Shown in pieces: positions 1 to 8,503 of a stretch of DNA of 64,000 bases. Within the stretch, counting starts at the first letter, position 1; every line of letters begins with the position of its first letter. The notes under the pieces are model-generated. The model ran no database searches and was not told the origin of the DNA. It saw only the letters and a program-made list of their open reading frames with translations. Both the position numbers and the translations under genes were made by a program. This stretch comes from CBDEUK01 sp965250225 (lineage in GTDB: Bacteria; Pseudomonadota; Gammaproteobacteria; Eutrophobiales; Eutrophobiaceae): positions 130,109 to 194,108 of the forward strand of contig CBDFNQ010000035.1 of the NCBI GenBank assembly GCA_965250225.1. Direction: 5' to 3'.

Positions 1-361
1 TGCCAACCGAATAAGGCCATTTCCCCTCTTCGCAAACCCCCATATTTTTCCAGCCATGGATGACACCACGAATGCTGGAACCATCATAATCTTCACCCGG
101 CCATTCATCATGACGTTTCGCCATTTCATACAACATACGTGGACTGACACGAGTTGTTTGTTGCATGAGTGTATACATACGGTTGATTGCGGCTGCCAGT
201 GCAAACCCGGTACAAGCCCCTTCGCTTTTTTGATCAAGGATATGTAAATTTTCAGGTGGGTCGATATTGTCTTGTAATTGGATAAGTGCGGGTTGGTAGT
301 TCCAATCACGGCTGTCTGGTACATCCGGTTTGGCATTCTTAATCCTTCGATAGGTTGACAT
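1..361 (-). CDS. Papain-like (C1A family) cysteine peptidase, N-terminal part
   Basis: Reading the minus strand from an ATG at 361 gives an open frame of 120 codons that continues past the left edge. A purine-rich Shine-Dalgarno (AGGAGAG) lies just upstream of the ATG. The protein begins MSTYRRIKNAKPDVPDSRDW and then has DQKSEGACTGFALAAAINRM. The second stretch matches the papain-family pattern in which the catalytic Cys of the G-x-C-x-(S/G)-F-A motif starts a helix; here it is the Cys of EGACTGFA. A later segment, VSPRMLYEMAKRHDEWPGED, fits the family's conserved S-P-x-x-L-Y region. The catalytic His and Asn would lie outside the window. There is no signal peptide at this start, so the protein is probably cytoplasmic or part of a larger protein. 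Its substrate cannot be inferred. Confidence 0.75.
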   Translation of the reverse strand, partial: MSTYRRIKNAKPDVPDSRDWNYQPALIQLQDNIDPPENLHILDQKSEGACTGFALAAAINRMYTLMQQTTRVSPRMLYEMAKRHDEWPGEDYDGSSIRGVIHGWKNMGVCEEGKWPYSVG

Positions 362-519
362 TTTTCCTCTCCTTTTGTCTAGAGTAAGTATAAATTACTA
401 CTTCAGAATATAGCATTATTGAAATCCCTGGACAGAATATTATTAAAGAGGTAGACGTCCTCTGATATTTTTTATTCTTGAGGGGGACATCATTTTCACG
501 GCTACGGTATCATTGCATT

Positions 520-2289
520 ATGAATGACACCTTCACAGTTCCCAGAATTCATATACTGGATCCCATATTATCGAATCAAATTGCGGCTGGTGAGGTCATC
601 GAGCGGCCTGCTTCGGTGGTTAAGGAATTACTGGAAAATTCTCTTGATGCCAATGCTAAACAGATCACTATAGATCTCGAACGAGCGGGTAGTACATTAA
701 TTCGTGTTACCGACAGTGGGCACGGTATTCATCCCGACGATATGTCGATGGCACTACAAAGTCATTCCACAAGTAAGATCCATAAGACATCTGATCTGGC
801 ATCGATCACCAGTCTCGGTTTTCGCGGTGAAGCATTGGCAAGTATTGCATCGGTGTCGCGCTTCACTTTGCAAAGTTGTCACGATAGTAGTCAACAAGGT
901 GTGTCGCTAACCTTTTCAGCAGATCAAACTCCCGTGTTAGAACCGTGTGCTCGACCTGGAGGTACTACAGTTGAAGTGCGAAATTTATTTTTTAATACAC
1001 CAGCAAGAAGAAAATTTTTACGTACAGAGACTACTGAATACCTACACAGTATTAGTTTAGTAAAGGCAATGGCATTATGTCATTTTGATTGTGCTTTTCG
1101 TATGCAGCACAATCAACGATCTGTTCTAAATCTTACAATAGCAAGCAATAATTACTCAAAAAGAATCAGTGAAATCTGTGGCAGACAATTCCTGGAGAAT
1201 TCACAAGCGTTTGATTTTTCCCGCGAAGCAATGCGTTTATGGGGTTGGTTGGGAGATGCTGAAATAGCGCGCAGTCAAACAGATAAACAATACCTTTATA
1301 TTAATGGACGCTATATTCGAGACAAACATATCAATCATGCAATACGACTTGCCTTTCAGGATCTACTCTATCCTGGACGCCATCCCAGTTATGTGATCTT
1401 TCTTGAACTGGATCCGGCTCAAATGGATGTTAACGTGCATCCAGGCAAACAAGAAGTACGCTTTCAACGAACCCGTGATGTGCATGATTTTGTTTATAGT
1501 TGTCTGAATCAGGTTTTATCACCGAATAGCTCAAGCCTGGTCGATGTGCCAATGAACGACATTTCATTGTCGTCATCCAATAATGATGATACAGAAATTC
1601 ATGAGTCAGCTGAACCATATGCTTCTGATAATACAAATTTCCGAGAAAATAATAACATACTGCTGCGAACAATATTTGATGCAAATAACGATTTACCAGA
1701 TCACAATCTATCGTTAAATAATCGTTATCTGATCACGCAGGTAAAGGAAGGTTTTTTATTGATCGATGTATTTGCTGCGCGAGAGCAGATGGTATTAGAA
1801 ACACTGCAACAACAATATACAAAAAATTCTGTCATCAGTAGACCTTTATTAATGCCAGTCGATTATCAGAACACATTAGATAATATTGATCTGTTAGAAG
1901 AACATTCGGCAATCTTATCAAGGATTGGATTTCATTATAGACGCACAGCACCTGAACGTTTATTGATCCGTGAATTGCCCGAATGCCTTCGAACTATTCA
2001 AATAAATATTTTTTTAAATGACCTGATTGCTTTATTAACTAAGAACGACAGTGAAGAAAATTTGACTAAAACTATAATGAAATTGGCTGCCAGTCATTGC
2101 AACGATGAAATGCCAGAAACATTACGAGGAACATCATCTGGAAAATTCTCAGTAGAATTACCTGTTGATGAACGCAAACTATTAATTGCCTATTACCATC
2201 AGCAGATGAAAAATAAGTCACGTTTTAAAAAAACACTCTGGTGTGTTCTCGATGATGATGCGATAAAAAAAATTCTTTCTTCGCATTAA
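520..2289 (+). CDS. mutL: DNA mismatch repair protein MutL
   Basis: MutL couples mismatch recognition by MutS to strand incision. The N-terminal GHKL ATPase is clear: the QIAAGEVIERPASVVKELLE block at residues 20-39, DSGHGI at 65-70, GFRGEA at 100-105, and a conserved GTTVEVRNLFFNTPARRKFL block. The C-terminal dimerisation domain lacks an intact DQHA(x)2E(x)4E endonuclease motif; the nearest match is IDVFAAREQMVLE. This resembles MutL of MutH-dependent species, which do not cut DNA themselves. At 589 residues it is slightly shorter than E. coli MutL (615). The frame is open from a TTG at 478, but the ATG at 520 matches the family start. miaA follows 9 bp downstream, the usual gammaproteobacterial mutL-miaA-hfq order. 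Confidence 0.96.
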   Translation: MNDTFTVPRIHILDPILSNQIAAGEVIERPASVVKELLENSLDANAKQITIDLERAGSTLIRVTDSGHGIHPDDMSMALQSHSTSKIHKTSDLASITSLGFRGEALASIASVSRFTLQSCHDSSQQGVSLTFSADQTPVLEPCARPGGTTVEVRNLFFNTPARRKFLRTETTEYLHSISLVKAMALCHFDCAFRMQHNQRSVLNLTIASNNYSKRISEICGRQFLENSQAFDFSREAMRLWGWLGDAEIARSQTDKQYLYINGRYIRDKHINHAIRLAFQDLLYPGRHPSYVIFLELDPAQMDVNVHPGKQEVRFQRTRDVHDFVYSCLNQVLSPNSSSLVDVPMNDISLSSSNNDDTEIHESAEPYASDNTNFRENNNILLRTIFDANNDLPDHNLSLNNRYLITQVKEGFLLIDVFAAREQMVLETLQQQYTKNSVISRPLLMPVDYQNTLDNIDLLEEHSAILSRIGFHYRRTAPERLLIRELPECLRTIQINIFLNDLIALLTKNDSEENLTKTIMKLAASHCNDEMPETLRGTSSGKFSVELPVDERKLLIAYYHQQMKNKSRFKKTLWCVLDDDAIKKILSSH

Positions 2290-2298
2290 ATATTATTT

Positions 2299-3231
2299 AT
2301 GTCTAAGGTTATTTTTTTAATGGGTTCAACTGCAACGGGTAAAACCGATATGGCGGTGGAATTAACCCGTCATTTCCCGATGGAGATCATCAGTGTTGAT
2401 TCGGCAATGGTCTACAAGGACATGAATATAGGAACGGCAAAACCGACTGCCGATATTTTACAAAATGCTCCCCATCGTTTGATTGACATTTGTGATCCTA
2501 AAGAATCTTATTCAGCTGCACGTTTTCGTACCGATGCCTTACGAGAGATTAAGATGATAGAAGCGGATAGAAAAATCCCTTTATTAGTCGGTGGTACTGG
2601 ATTGTATTTTCGTACACTGGAAGAGGGGATCAGTATATTGCCCGAGGCTGATTCCAGTATTCGAACTCAGCTGGATGCTGAACGTCGGCAATCTGGTCTT
2701 GCAGCTTTATACGAAAGATTAAAAGCCATCGATCCAGGGTCTGCTGAACGTATTGATGCGAATGACCCACAACGAATACAGAGGGCATTGGAGGTTTTTG
2801 AAATCAGTGGCAAAACCATGAGTGAACTGTTTGAAGAGAATCAGAGTGAGCGTTTAGACAGAGATATCATCAAGATTATTTTATTGCCACAAGATAGAAA
2901 AACTCATCGCCAGGTGGTTGAACAGCGTTTTTTACAAATGTTAGAGCATGGCTTGCTCGATGAAGTCCAGCAGCTCTTTGAACGCGGCGATCTGACTGCT
3001 GAATTACCGGCAATGCGAATGGTTGGCTACCGACAAGTGTGGCGCTATCTTGAGGGTGAATTGGAGTATGAAGAAATGAAAAAACACGCTATTATTGCAA
3101 CGCGTCAATTAGCTAAACGCCAGACGACCTGGCTGAGAAAAGAACAAAACGGTCAATTTCTTGACTCGCAAGGTAATGAGAAATTCAGTAAAGTAAAAGA
3201 AGTTATAATCAACTATCCTTTAACTGGATAA
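2299..3231 (+). CDS. miaA: tRNA dimethylallyltransferase MiaA
   Basis: MiaA transfers a dimethylallyl group to N6 of A37 in tRNAs that read UNN codons. The 310 residues match the family length (E. coli 316). The P-loop GSTATGKT is at residues 9-16, followed by a DSAMVYKDMNIGTAKP block typical of the family and a GGTGLYFR segment. The C-terminal half has the conserved MRMVGYRQVW and ATRQLAKRQTTW motifs. The ATG at 2299 is 9 bp after mutL stops and the two are probably cotranscribed. hfq lies 127 bp downstream, far enough to have its own promoter, as in E. coli. Confidence 0.97.
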   Translation: MSKVIFLMGSTATGKTDMAVELTRHFPMEIISVDSAMVYKDMNIGTAKPTADILQNAPHRLIDICDPKESYSAARFRTDALREIKMIEADRKIPLLVGGTGLYFRTLEEGISILPEADSSIRTQLDAERRQSGLAALYERLKAIDPGSAERIDANDPQRIQRALEVFEISGKTMSELFEENQSERLDRDIIKIILLPQDRKTHRQVVEQRFLQMLEHGLLDEVQQLFERGDLTAELPAMRMVGYRQVWRYLEGELEYEEMKKHAIIATRQLAKRQTTWLRKEQNGQFLDSQGNEKFSKVKEVIINYPLTG

Positions 3232-3358
3232 AATCCTGTAATATGGGGTATGACAACTCGCTAGAAGTTGATAATTATACTTAACTATAATAATTACTGT
3301 TAAACACACTACATCGGGCTGATAAGCAAGAATACATAATAATAAGGAGATACCCAAA

Positions 3359-3601
3359 ATGAGCAAAGGGCATACATTACAAGACCCGTTTCTCAATGCA
3401 CTCAGAAAGGAGAGGATTCCGGTTTCAATATTTTTGGTCAATGGGATCAAACTTCAAGGCCAGGTTGAATCGTTCGACCAGTTTGTTGTGCTGTTGAAAA
3501 ATACGGTAAGCCAGTTGGTTTATAAACACGCAATTTCAACCATAGTCCCGGCGAAAAACGTCAAAATGCCAAGGGCCGATGAGGATGGTGGGGATAATTA
3601 G
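3359..3601 (+). CDS. hfq: RNA chaperone Hfq
   Basis: Hfq is the hexameric Sm-like protein that pairs small RNAs with mRNAs. The 80 residues carry the N-terminal helix (LQDPFLNALRKERIPV), the Sm1 segment with FDQFVVLLKN and the Sm2 segment with VYKHAIST, including the YKH signature. The C-terminal tail is short (about 12 residues, acidic), unlike the long E. coli tail. A strong Shine-Dalgarno AAGGAGA precedes the ATG. hflX begins 26 bp downstream. Confidence 0.98.
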   Translation: MSKGHTLQDPFLNALRKERIPVSIFLVNGIKLQGQVESFDQFVVLLKNTVSQLVYKHAISTIVPAKNVKMPRADEDGGDN

Positions 3602-3627
3602 TACAATCTATCTACGGTAATTCTTAT

Positions 3628-4923
3628 TTGAATCAATCACTTGATGATAAAGAACGAGCCGTTTTAGTTCACATCGATTTTGGTAAAGCCGATTTCGATG
3701 AAGACCAGGAAGAGTTTGTTGAATTGGTGAATTCTGCCGGTATTGAGCCGGTTGAGCTCGTTGTTGGTAGTCGAAATTCACCCGATCCTAAGTATTATTT
3801 AGGCAGTGGAAAAGCCGAAGAGATTGCTGCCGCCTGTTCACTGCACAAAACTGATGTAGTGATCTTTAATCATTCACTTTCACCGAGTCAGGAGCGCAAT
3901 CTGGAACGTCTTTGTCAATCTCGTGTGGTTGATCGTGTGGGTTTGATCCTGGACATATTTGCCCAGAGAGCCTTTAGTTATGAAGGTAAGTTGCAGGTGG
4001 AACTTGCACAACTCACACACTTGTCGACTCGTTTGATCCGTGGTTGGACCCATTTGGAACGTCAGAAGGGTGGTATTGGATTACGTGGCCCTGGTGAGAG
4101 CCAACTTGAAACGGATAGACGTTTGATACGCCAACGGATTAAAACTATCAAGGCACGTTTAGCTAAGGTCAAGAGCCAACGGCATCAAGGGAGACAGAAA
4201 CGAATTCGATCCTCTGTGCCTCTTGTTGCTCTGGTTGGTTATACTAACGCAGGAAAATCGACGTTATTCAATACCTTAACTGGCGCTGAGGTGTATGTCG
4301 CTGATCAGTTATTTGCGACGCTTGATCCGACTCAAAGACGTTTACAATTATCCTCCGGGCATGTGGCCGTGTTAACCGATACGGTGGGGTTTATTCGCCA
4401 GATCCCACATGATTTGATTGAATCCTTTCGCGCCACGTTAGAGGAAGTGAAGGAGGCAGATTTATTATTGCATGTGTTGGATGTGAATGATCCGCAGAGG
4501 TTAGCGCATATGGAACAGGTGAATGAGGTCATTCATGAGATTGGGGCTGAACACGTTCCTCAAATAGAGGTGTATAATAAGATCGATTTGAATGAAGCAT
4601 TCGCTGATGCGAGGTTGGAGACGAATAAGGAGGGTGATCCTAAACGTGTTTGGCTATCAGCAAAGACGACTGAGGGTATGGATGCTCTGAAAGAGGCCAT
4701 TAATCTATCGCTTTATGAAAAAAATACACATCATCAATTGCATATACCGCCAAGTGCTGGCAAATTACGCGCTCAATTATTTGATGCGGGTGCAGTTGAA
4801 GAGGAATCACTGCATGAACAAGGTGGTTGGATAATGAATATACATCTTGATGAAACAACTCTGGAGTCTCTCTGTCAACAATCGGGTATTAGCTCGGCAG
4901 AGATACAGACGTCACTTATTTAA
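3628..4923 (+). CDS. hflX: Ribosome-associated GTPase HflX
   Basis: HflX is a GTPase that binds 50S subunits and helps rescue or split stalled ribosomes. The protein has 431 residues (E. coli 426). An N-terminal HflX domain includes the glycine-rich GGIGLRGPGESQLETDRRLI segment near residues 148-167. The G domain has G1 GYTNAGKS at 204-211, G3 DTVGF at 251-255 and G4 NKID. The start is a TTG at 3628; no ATG precedes the conserved N-terminal domain. It sits between hfq and hflK as in other gammaproteobacteria. Confidence 0.96.
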   Translation: MNQSLDDKERAVLVHIDFGKADFDEDQEEFVELVNSAGIEPVELVVGSRNSPDPKYYLGSGKAEEIAAACSLHKTDVVIFNHSLSPSQERNLERLCQSRVVDRVGLILDIFAQRAFSYEGKLQVELAQLTHLSTRLIRGWTHLERQKGGIGLRGPGESQLETDRRLIRQRIKTIKARLAKVKSQRHQGRQKRIRSSVPLVALVGYTNAGKSTLFNTLTGAEVYVADQLFATLDPTQRRLQLSSGHVAVLTDTVGFIRQIPHDLIESFRATLEEVKEADLLLHVLDVNDPQRLAHMEQVNEVIHEIGAEHVPQIEVYNKIDLNEAFADARLETNKEGDPKRVWLSAKTTEGMDALKEAINLSLYEKNTHHQLHIPPSAGKLRAQLFDAGAVEEESLHEQGGWIMNIHLDETTLESLCQQSGISSAEIQTSLI

Positions 4924-4959
4924 CTAATTTTTAATAAATATATTTTGGAGAGTATGACT

Positions 4960-6111
4960 ATGGGCTGGAATGAGCCTTCAGGCAACAATAACGACAAAGA
5001 CAAAGATCCCTGGGGTAACCGTGGGAATGATGATGGGCCACCTGATCTCGATGAGATCATGAAAAAATGGCAGAAAGGCCTGGGTGGTATATTTGGTAAA
5101 AAATCCAATGGCTCACCGACTCGCTCAGGTAATCGTGGCTCCTTACCGTGGGGGCTCATGTTAGCGGCATTGGTTGCCTGGCTTGCCTATGACATGTCTT
5201 ATGCCATAGATCAGCAGGAACGTGGTGTTGTTTTACGCTTTGGACGAGCGGTAGATACCATGCAACCAGGCTTAAATTTTCGCTTTCCTCGTCCAGTAGA
5301 AGAGGTTCTCAAAGTCAACGTTGGTCAGGTTCGTCAGATAACCTCTCGCTCCTCGATGCTGACCCAGGATGAAAACATTGTCGATGTTGATGTTGCTGTA
5401 AAATGGCAGATTAAGGATCCGACAGAATATCTATTTAATGTCTATGACCCTGTATCAACATTACATCAGGCAACCGAGAGTGCAGTCCGTGATGTGATTG
5501 GTAAATCAAAGCTGGATTTTGCCTTGACCGAAGGCCGTAATGAGATTGCCCAGAAACAACAATTACTCTTGCAGAGTATTCTGGATGAATATAAAGCCGG
5601 GATCTTGATTGTTGGTGTTGAATTGCAATCAACGAAACCACCTGAACAGGTGAAAGATGCCTTTGATGATGTCATTAAGGCACGGGAAGACAAAGAACGT
5701 AAGGTCAATGAAGCAGAAGCCTATCGTAATGAAATTATTCCTCAGGCGAGAGGTGAAGCCGCTCGTATCACGGAAGAATCCAATGGTTATAAAGCGCGTG
5801 TCATAGCCAAGGCAGAAGGTGAGGCCAGTCGTTTTGATCAGCAATTACGGGAATATCAACGGGCACCGGAAATCACTCGTCAGCGTTTGTATCTGGATGC
5901 GATGGAAAATGTGTTTTCCAATAGCAGTAAGATTTTATTAGATGCAGATAATAGCAACAGTCTGATGTATTTACCCATTGATCAACTAATGAAACAAAAC
6001 AGCTTAATGCCTTCAAATAACAACACGCCTCGGAGCACATCCAGTCAATCATCACAATTGAACAATACCGCTCCTTCTCGTATTCCTGACACAACAAGAG
6101 GAGTCCGCTAA
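4960..6111 (+). CDS. hflK: FtsH-associated membrane protein HflK
   Basis: HflK forms, with HflC, the SPFH/prohibitin-type cage around the FtsH protease in the inner membrane. The N-terminus MGWNEPSGNNNDKDKDPWGN is the hydrophilic, Gly/Asn-rich tail typical of HflK. A single membrane segment (LPWGLMLAALVAWLAYDMSY) and an SPFH domain with a long charged coiled-coil (EDKERKVNEAEAYRNEIIPQ) follow. The ATG at 4960 is preferred because GGAG at 4947-4950 is about 9 bp upstream. An ATG at 4954 and a TTG at 4945 are in frame but too close to that site. The stop overlaps the hflC start (TAATG). Confidence 0.96.
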   Translation: MGWNEPSGNNNDKDKDPWGNRGNDDGPPDLDEIMKKWQKGLGGIFGKKSNGSPTRSGNRGSLPWGLMLAALVAWLAYDMSYAIDQQERGVVLRFGRAVDTMQPGLNFRFPRPVEEVLKVNVGQVRQITSRSSMLTQDENIVDVDVAVKWQIKDPTEYLFNVYDPVSTLHQATESAVRDVIGKSKLDFALTEGRNEIAQKQQLLLQSILDEYKAGILIVGVELQSTKPPEQVKDAFDDVIKAREDKERKVNEAEAYRNEIIPQARGEAARITEESNGYKARVIAKAEGEASRFDQQLREYQRAPEITRQRLYLDAMENVFSNSSKILLDADNSNSLMYLPIDQLMKQNSLMPSNNNTPRSTSSQSSQLNNTAPSRIPDTTRGVR

Positions 6112-6974
6112 TGTCTTTCAGAATTATAAGTATAATCTTTGTTCTTATTATTGTTGGCTCAGCGACACTCTTTAAGGTTGACCAATGGCAATCAGCATTA
6201 GTATTAAAGTTTGGTGAGATCGTTCGTACTGATTTCAAACCAGGCTTACATTACAAGATTCCTTTTGTAAATACCGTGGCTAAATTTCAATCTCGATTAT
6301 TAAGTCTGGATAAGGATCCTCAACGTTTCTTAACCTATGAGAAAAAAGATTTAATTGTCGATTATTACGCTAAATGGCGTATTGCTGATATTGAAAAATT
6401 TTATATTGCAAGCCGTGGTGGTGATATTGAATACGCGAATAGCCTGTTAGGGCAAAGTATCAATCAGGCGCTACGAGATGAGTTCGGTAAACGTACTGTG
6501 CAAGAAGTAGTCGCTGGTGAGCGTGATGAAGTTATGAATGCAGTGCAAGAAATTTCTGTAGAGCTTGAAGATCGCTATGGTATTGAGGTTGTCGATGTTC
6601 GAACAAAACGGATTGACTTGCCAGAAGAAGTTAGTAGCAAGGTGTATGATCGTATGCGATCTGAACGTGTCCGTGTTGCGAAAGAATTGCGTGCACAAGG
6701 TGCTGAGGCGGCAGAGCGTATACAGGCGAATGCTGATCGTGAGCGTGAAGTGATTCTGGCAAATGCTTATAGAGATGGGGAAACTATTCGTGGTGAAGGT
6801 GATGCTCAGGCAACAGGTACATATGCAGCATCATTTGGGAAAGACGAAGAGTTCTATGCATTTTATCGAAGTTTGAACGCGTATGAGAGTAGTTTTAAAA
6901 ATAACAATAATGTTTTGTTGCTTGAGCCTGATTCAGAATTTTTTAAATATTTTAATAATCAATCAGGTCATTAA
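6111..6974 (+). CDS. hflC: FtsH-associated membrane protein HflC
   Basis: HflC is the partner of HflK in the complex that regulates FtsH. The 287 residues have one N-terminal membrane segment (IISIIFVLIIVGSATLF) and an SPFH domain beginning VDQWQSALVLKFGEIVRTD. A charged helical region with RVAKELRAQGAEAAERIQA and the conserved ILANAYRDGETIRGEGDAQA segment follow. Translation is coupled to hflK: the two share one base, and a GGAG-type site (AGAGGAG) precedes the start. A hairpin with a T-tract follows the gene at 6992-7013. Confidence 0.97.
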   Translation: MSFRIISIIFVLIIVGSATLFKVDQWQSALVLKFGEIVRTDFKPGLHYKIPFVNTVAKFQSRLLSLDKDPQRFLTYEKKDLIVDYYAKWRIADIEKFYIASRGGDIEYANSLLGQSINQALRDEFGKRTVQEVVAGERDEVMNAVQEISVELEDRYGIEVVDVRTKRIDLPEEVSSKVYDRMRSERVRVAKELRAQGAEAAERIQANADREREVILANAYRDGETIRGEGDAQATGTYAASFGKDEEFYAFYRSLNAYESSFKNNNNVLLLEPDSEFFKYFNNQSGH

Positions 6975-6991
6975 TTGACACAAAAAAAACG

Positions 6992-7020
6992 AGCCAGGTT
7001 TCAATGCCTGGCTTTTGTTT
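6992..7020 (+). terminator. Rho-independent terminator after hflC
   Basis: AGCCAGG (6992-6998), an 8-nt loop, and CCTGGCT (7007-7013) form a perfect 7-bp GC-rich stem followed by TTTGTTT. An A-tract precedes the stem, so it could also act on the other strand. It separates the hflX-hflK-hflC unit from the DUF2065-hisZ-purA unit. Confidence 0.75.
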
Positions 7021-7098
7021 GTGTGGCATTTAATCGGAGCAATCTTGGGTAATGATAGCCAGTATGAATGAATCCCTTTCACAGTCTGGACAGCCATT

Positions 7099-7284
7099 AT
7101 GTGGTCAATGATTTTAACCGCAATTGCCTTGATGTTAATATTGGAAGGTATATTGCCTTTCATATCACCGGATAAATGGCGGCAAGTTTTCTTATTGGTG
7201 TTACAAATGAAAACCTCTGAAATACGTTTTCTGGGTTTGTCGAGCATGTTAGGTGGCTTACTTATTTTATTTCTGGTGTTGTAA
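7099..7284 (+). CDS. DUF2065 small membrane protein (YjeT-like)
   Basis: This 61-residue protein has two hydrophobic segments (residues about 3-21 and 44-61) separated by a short loop with SPDKWRQ. It matches the DUF2065/YjeT family, which sits between hflC and hisZ or purA in many gammaproteobacteria. Its function is unknown. The stop overlaps the hisZ start (TAATG), implying translational coupling. Confidence 0.88.
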   Translation: MWSMILTAIALMLILEGILPFISPDKWRQVFLLVLQMKTSEIRFLGLSSMLGGLLILFLVL

Positions 7285-8471
7285 TGACAGAACAGCAAAA
7301 AAATACCTGGTTATTACCTGAAGGCATAGAAGAGATCCTGCCACCCGAGGCAGCACGTCTGGAAAAAATATGTCGCATTATGATCGACACATTCCAAAGC
7401 TGGGGTTATGAATTAGTGATACCACCGATGGTTGAATTCCTGGATTCTTTATTAACTGGAACCGGAGAAGACCTCGAATTACAAACCTGCAAGATCACTG
7501 ATTTATTGACGGGCCGAATGATGGGTGTGCGTGCGGATACTACGCCACAGGTTGCGCGTATTGATGCACACAATTTACAACGCGATGTTCCGACGCGATT
7601 GTGTTATCTCGGCACTGTATTGCATGCAAAACCATTTTCTAACAACAGTAGCAGAAGTCCTATACAGGTGGGTGCAGAGTTATACGGTCACAGCGGAATA
7701 GAAAGTGATGTAGAGATTATTTGTTTGTTACTGACGATGTTTGAACGGATTGGAATTTCCGATATACACATTGATCTCGGACATGTGGGAATTTATAAGG
7801 CATTAATTCGTCAGGCAGGGTTAAGTGACGGACAACAAACCGAGCTATTTAACATTCTTCAACGTAAGGCAAAGCCAGAATTGTTGGTTAATGTAAAACA
7901 ATGGAACATGTCTGGAGACATTCTGACTGTATTTTCAAGCCTGATGGATTTGAATGGTGGCTCCGACGTTTTAGATCAGGCAGAAACTTGTTTTAAAGAG
8001 TGCGGTGATAGTGTTAAGGGTTGTCTTCGTGAATTACGATCCTTGCACGATCAAGTAAAATTGCGTTGTCCTGATGCGCCATTATTTTTTGATCTTGCTG
8101 AATTGCGTGGTTACCACTATCACACTGGTATTATGTTTGCTGCCTATGTTCCCGGACAAGGTTCTGGCATTGCGTTTGGTGGACGCTACGATGATGTTGG
8201 CAAATCATTTGGTAGAGCCAGAGCAGCAACTGGTTTCAGTGCCGATGTAAAAATATTGATGAATTTATTAACCGACACAAGGATTGAAGCTAAAGCAATC
8301 TATGCGCCTTGTGAGACCGACAAGGCACTATTGAAAAAAATTACTGAGTTACGCGAACAAGGTGAGATTGTTATTAGTGATTTACCAGGACAAATGGGTG
8401 GGGCAAATGAGTTGGGCTGCGACAGGCAGTTAATCCTGAAAAACGGGAAGTGGGTTGTCAAGCCACTTTAA
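7284..8471 (+). CDS. hisZ: ATP phosphoribosyltransferase regulatory subunit HisZ
   Basis: HisZ is a paralogue of histidyl-tRNA synthetase that activates the short form of HisG, the first enzyme of histidine synthesis. The 395 residues start with a LPEGIEEILPPEAARLE segment. They carry the class II synthetase-like motif MMGVRADTTPQVARIDAH and end with FGGRYDDVGKSFGRARAATG. The anticodon-binding domain and full catalytic set of HisRS are absent, as expected. hisZ next to purA is a common arrangement in bacteria with short-form HisG. Confidence 0.94.
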   Translation: MTEQQKNTWLLPEGIEEILPPEAARLEKICRIMIDTFQSWGYELVIPPMVEFLDSLLTGTGEDLELQTCKITDLLTGRMMGVRADTTPQVARIDAHNLQRDVPTRLCYLGTVLHAKPFSNNSSRSPIQVGAELYGHSGIESDVEIICLLLTMFERIGISDIHIDLGHVGIYKALIRQAGLSDGQQTELFNILQRKAKPELLVNVKQWNMSGDILTVFSSLMDLNGGSDVLDQAETCFKECGDSVKGCLRELRSLHDQVKLRCPDAPLFFDLAELRGYHYHTGIMFAAYVPGQGSGIAFGGRYDDVGKSFGRARAATGFSADVKILMNLLTDTRIEAKAIYAPCETDKALLKKITELREQGEIVISDLPGQMGGANELGCDRQLILKNGKWVVKPL

Positions 8472-8503
8472 GTATAGAATTTATTACAACAACGATTAAA
8501 AAC

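Noticed and set aside
8450..8503. N-terminal extension of PurA
   Set aside because: The 18 extra residues overlap hisZ and show no similarity to PurA; the ATG at 8504 matches the family.
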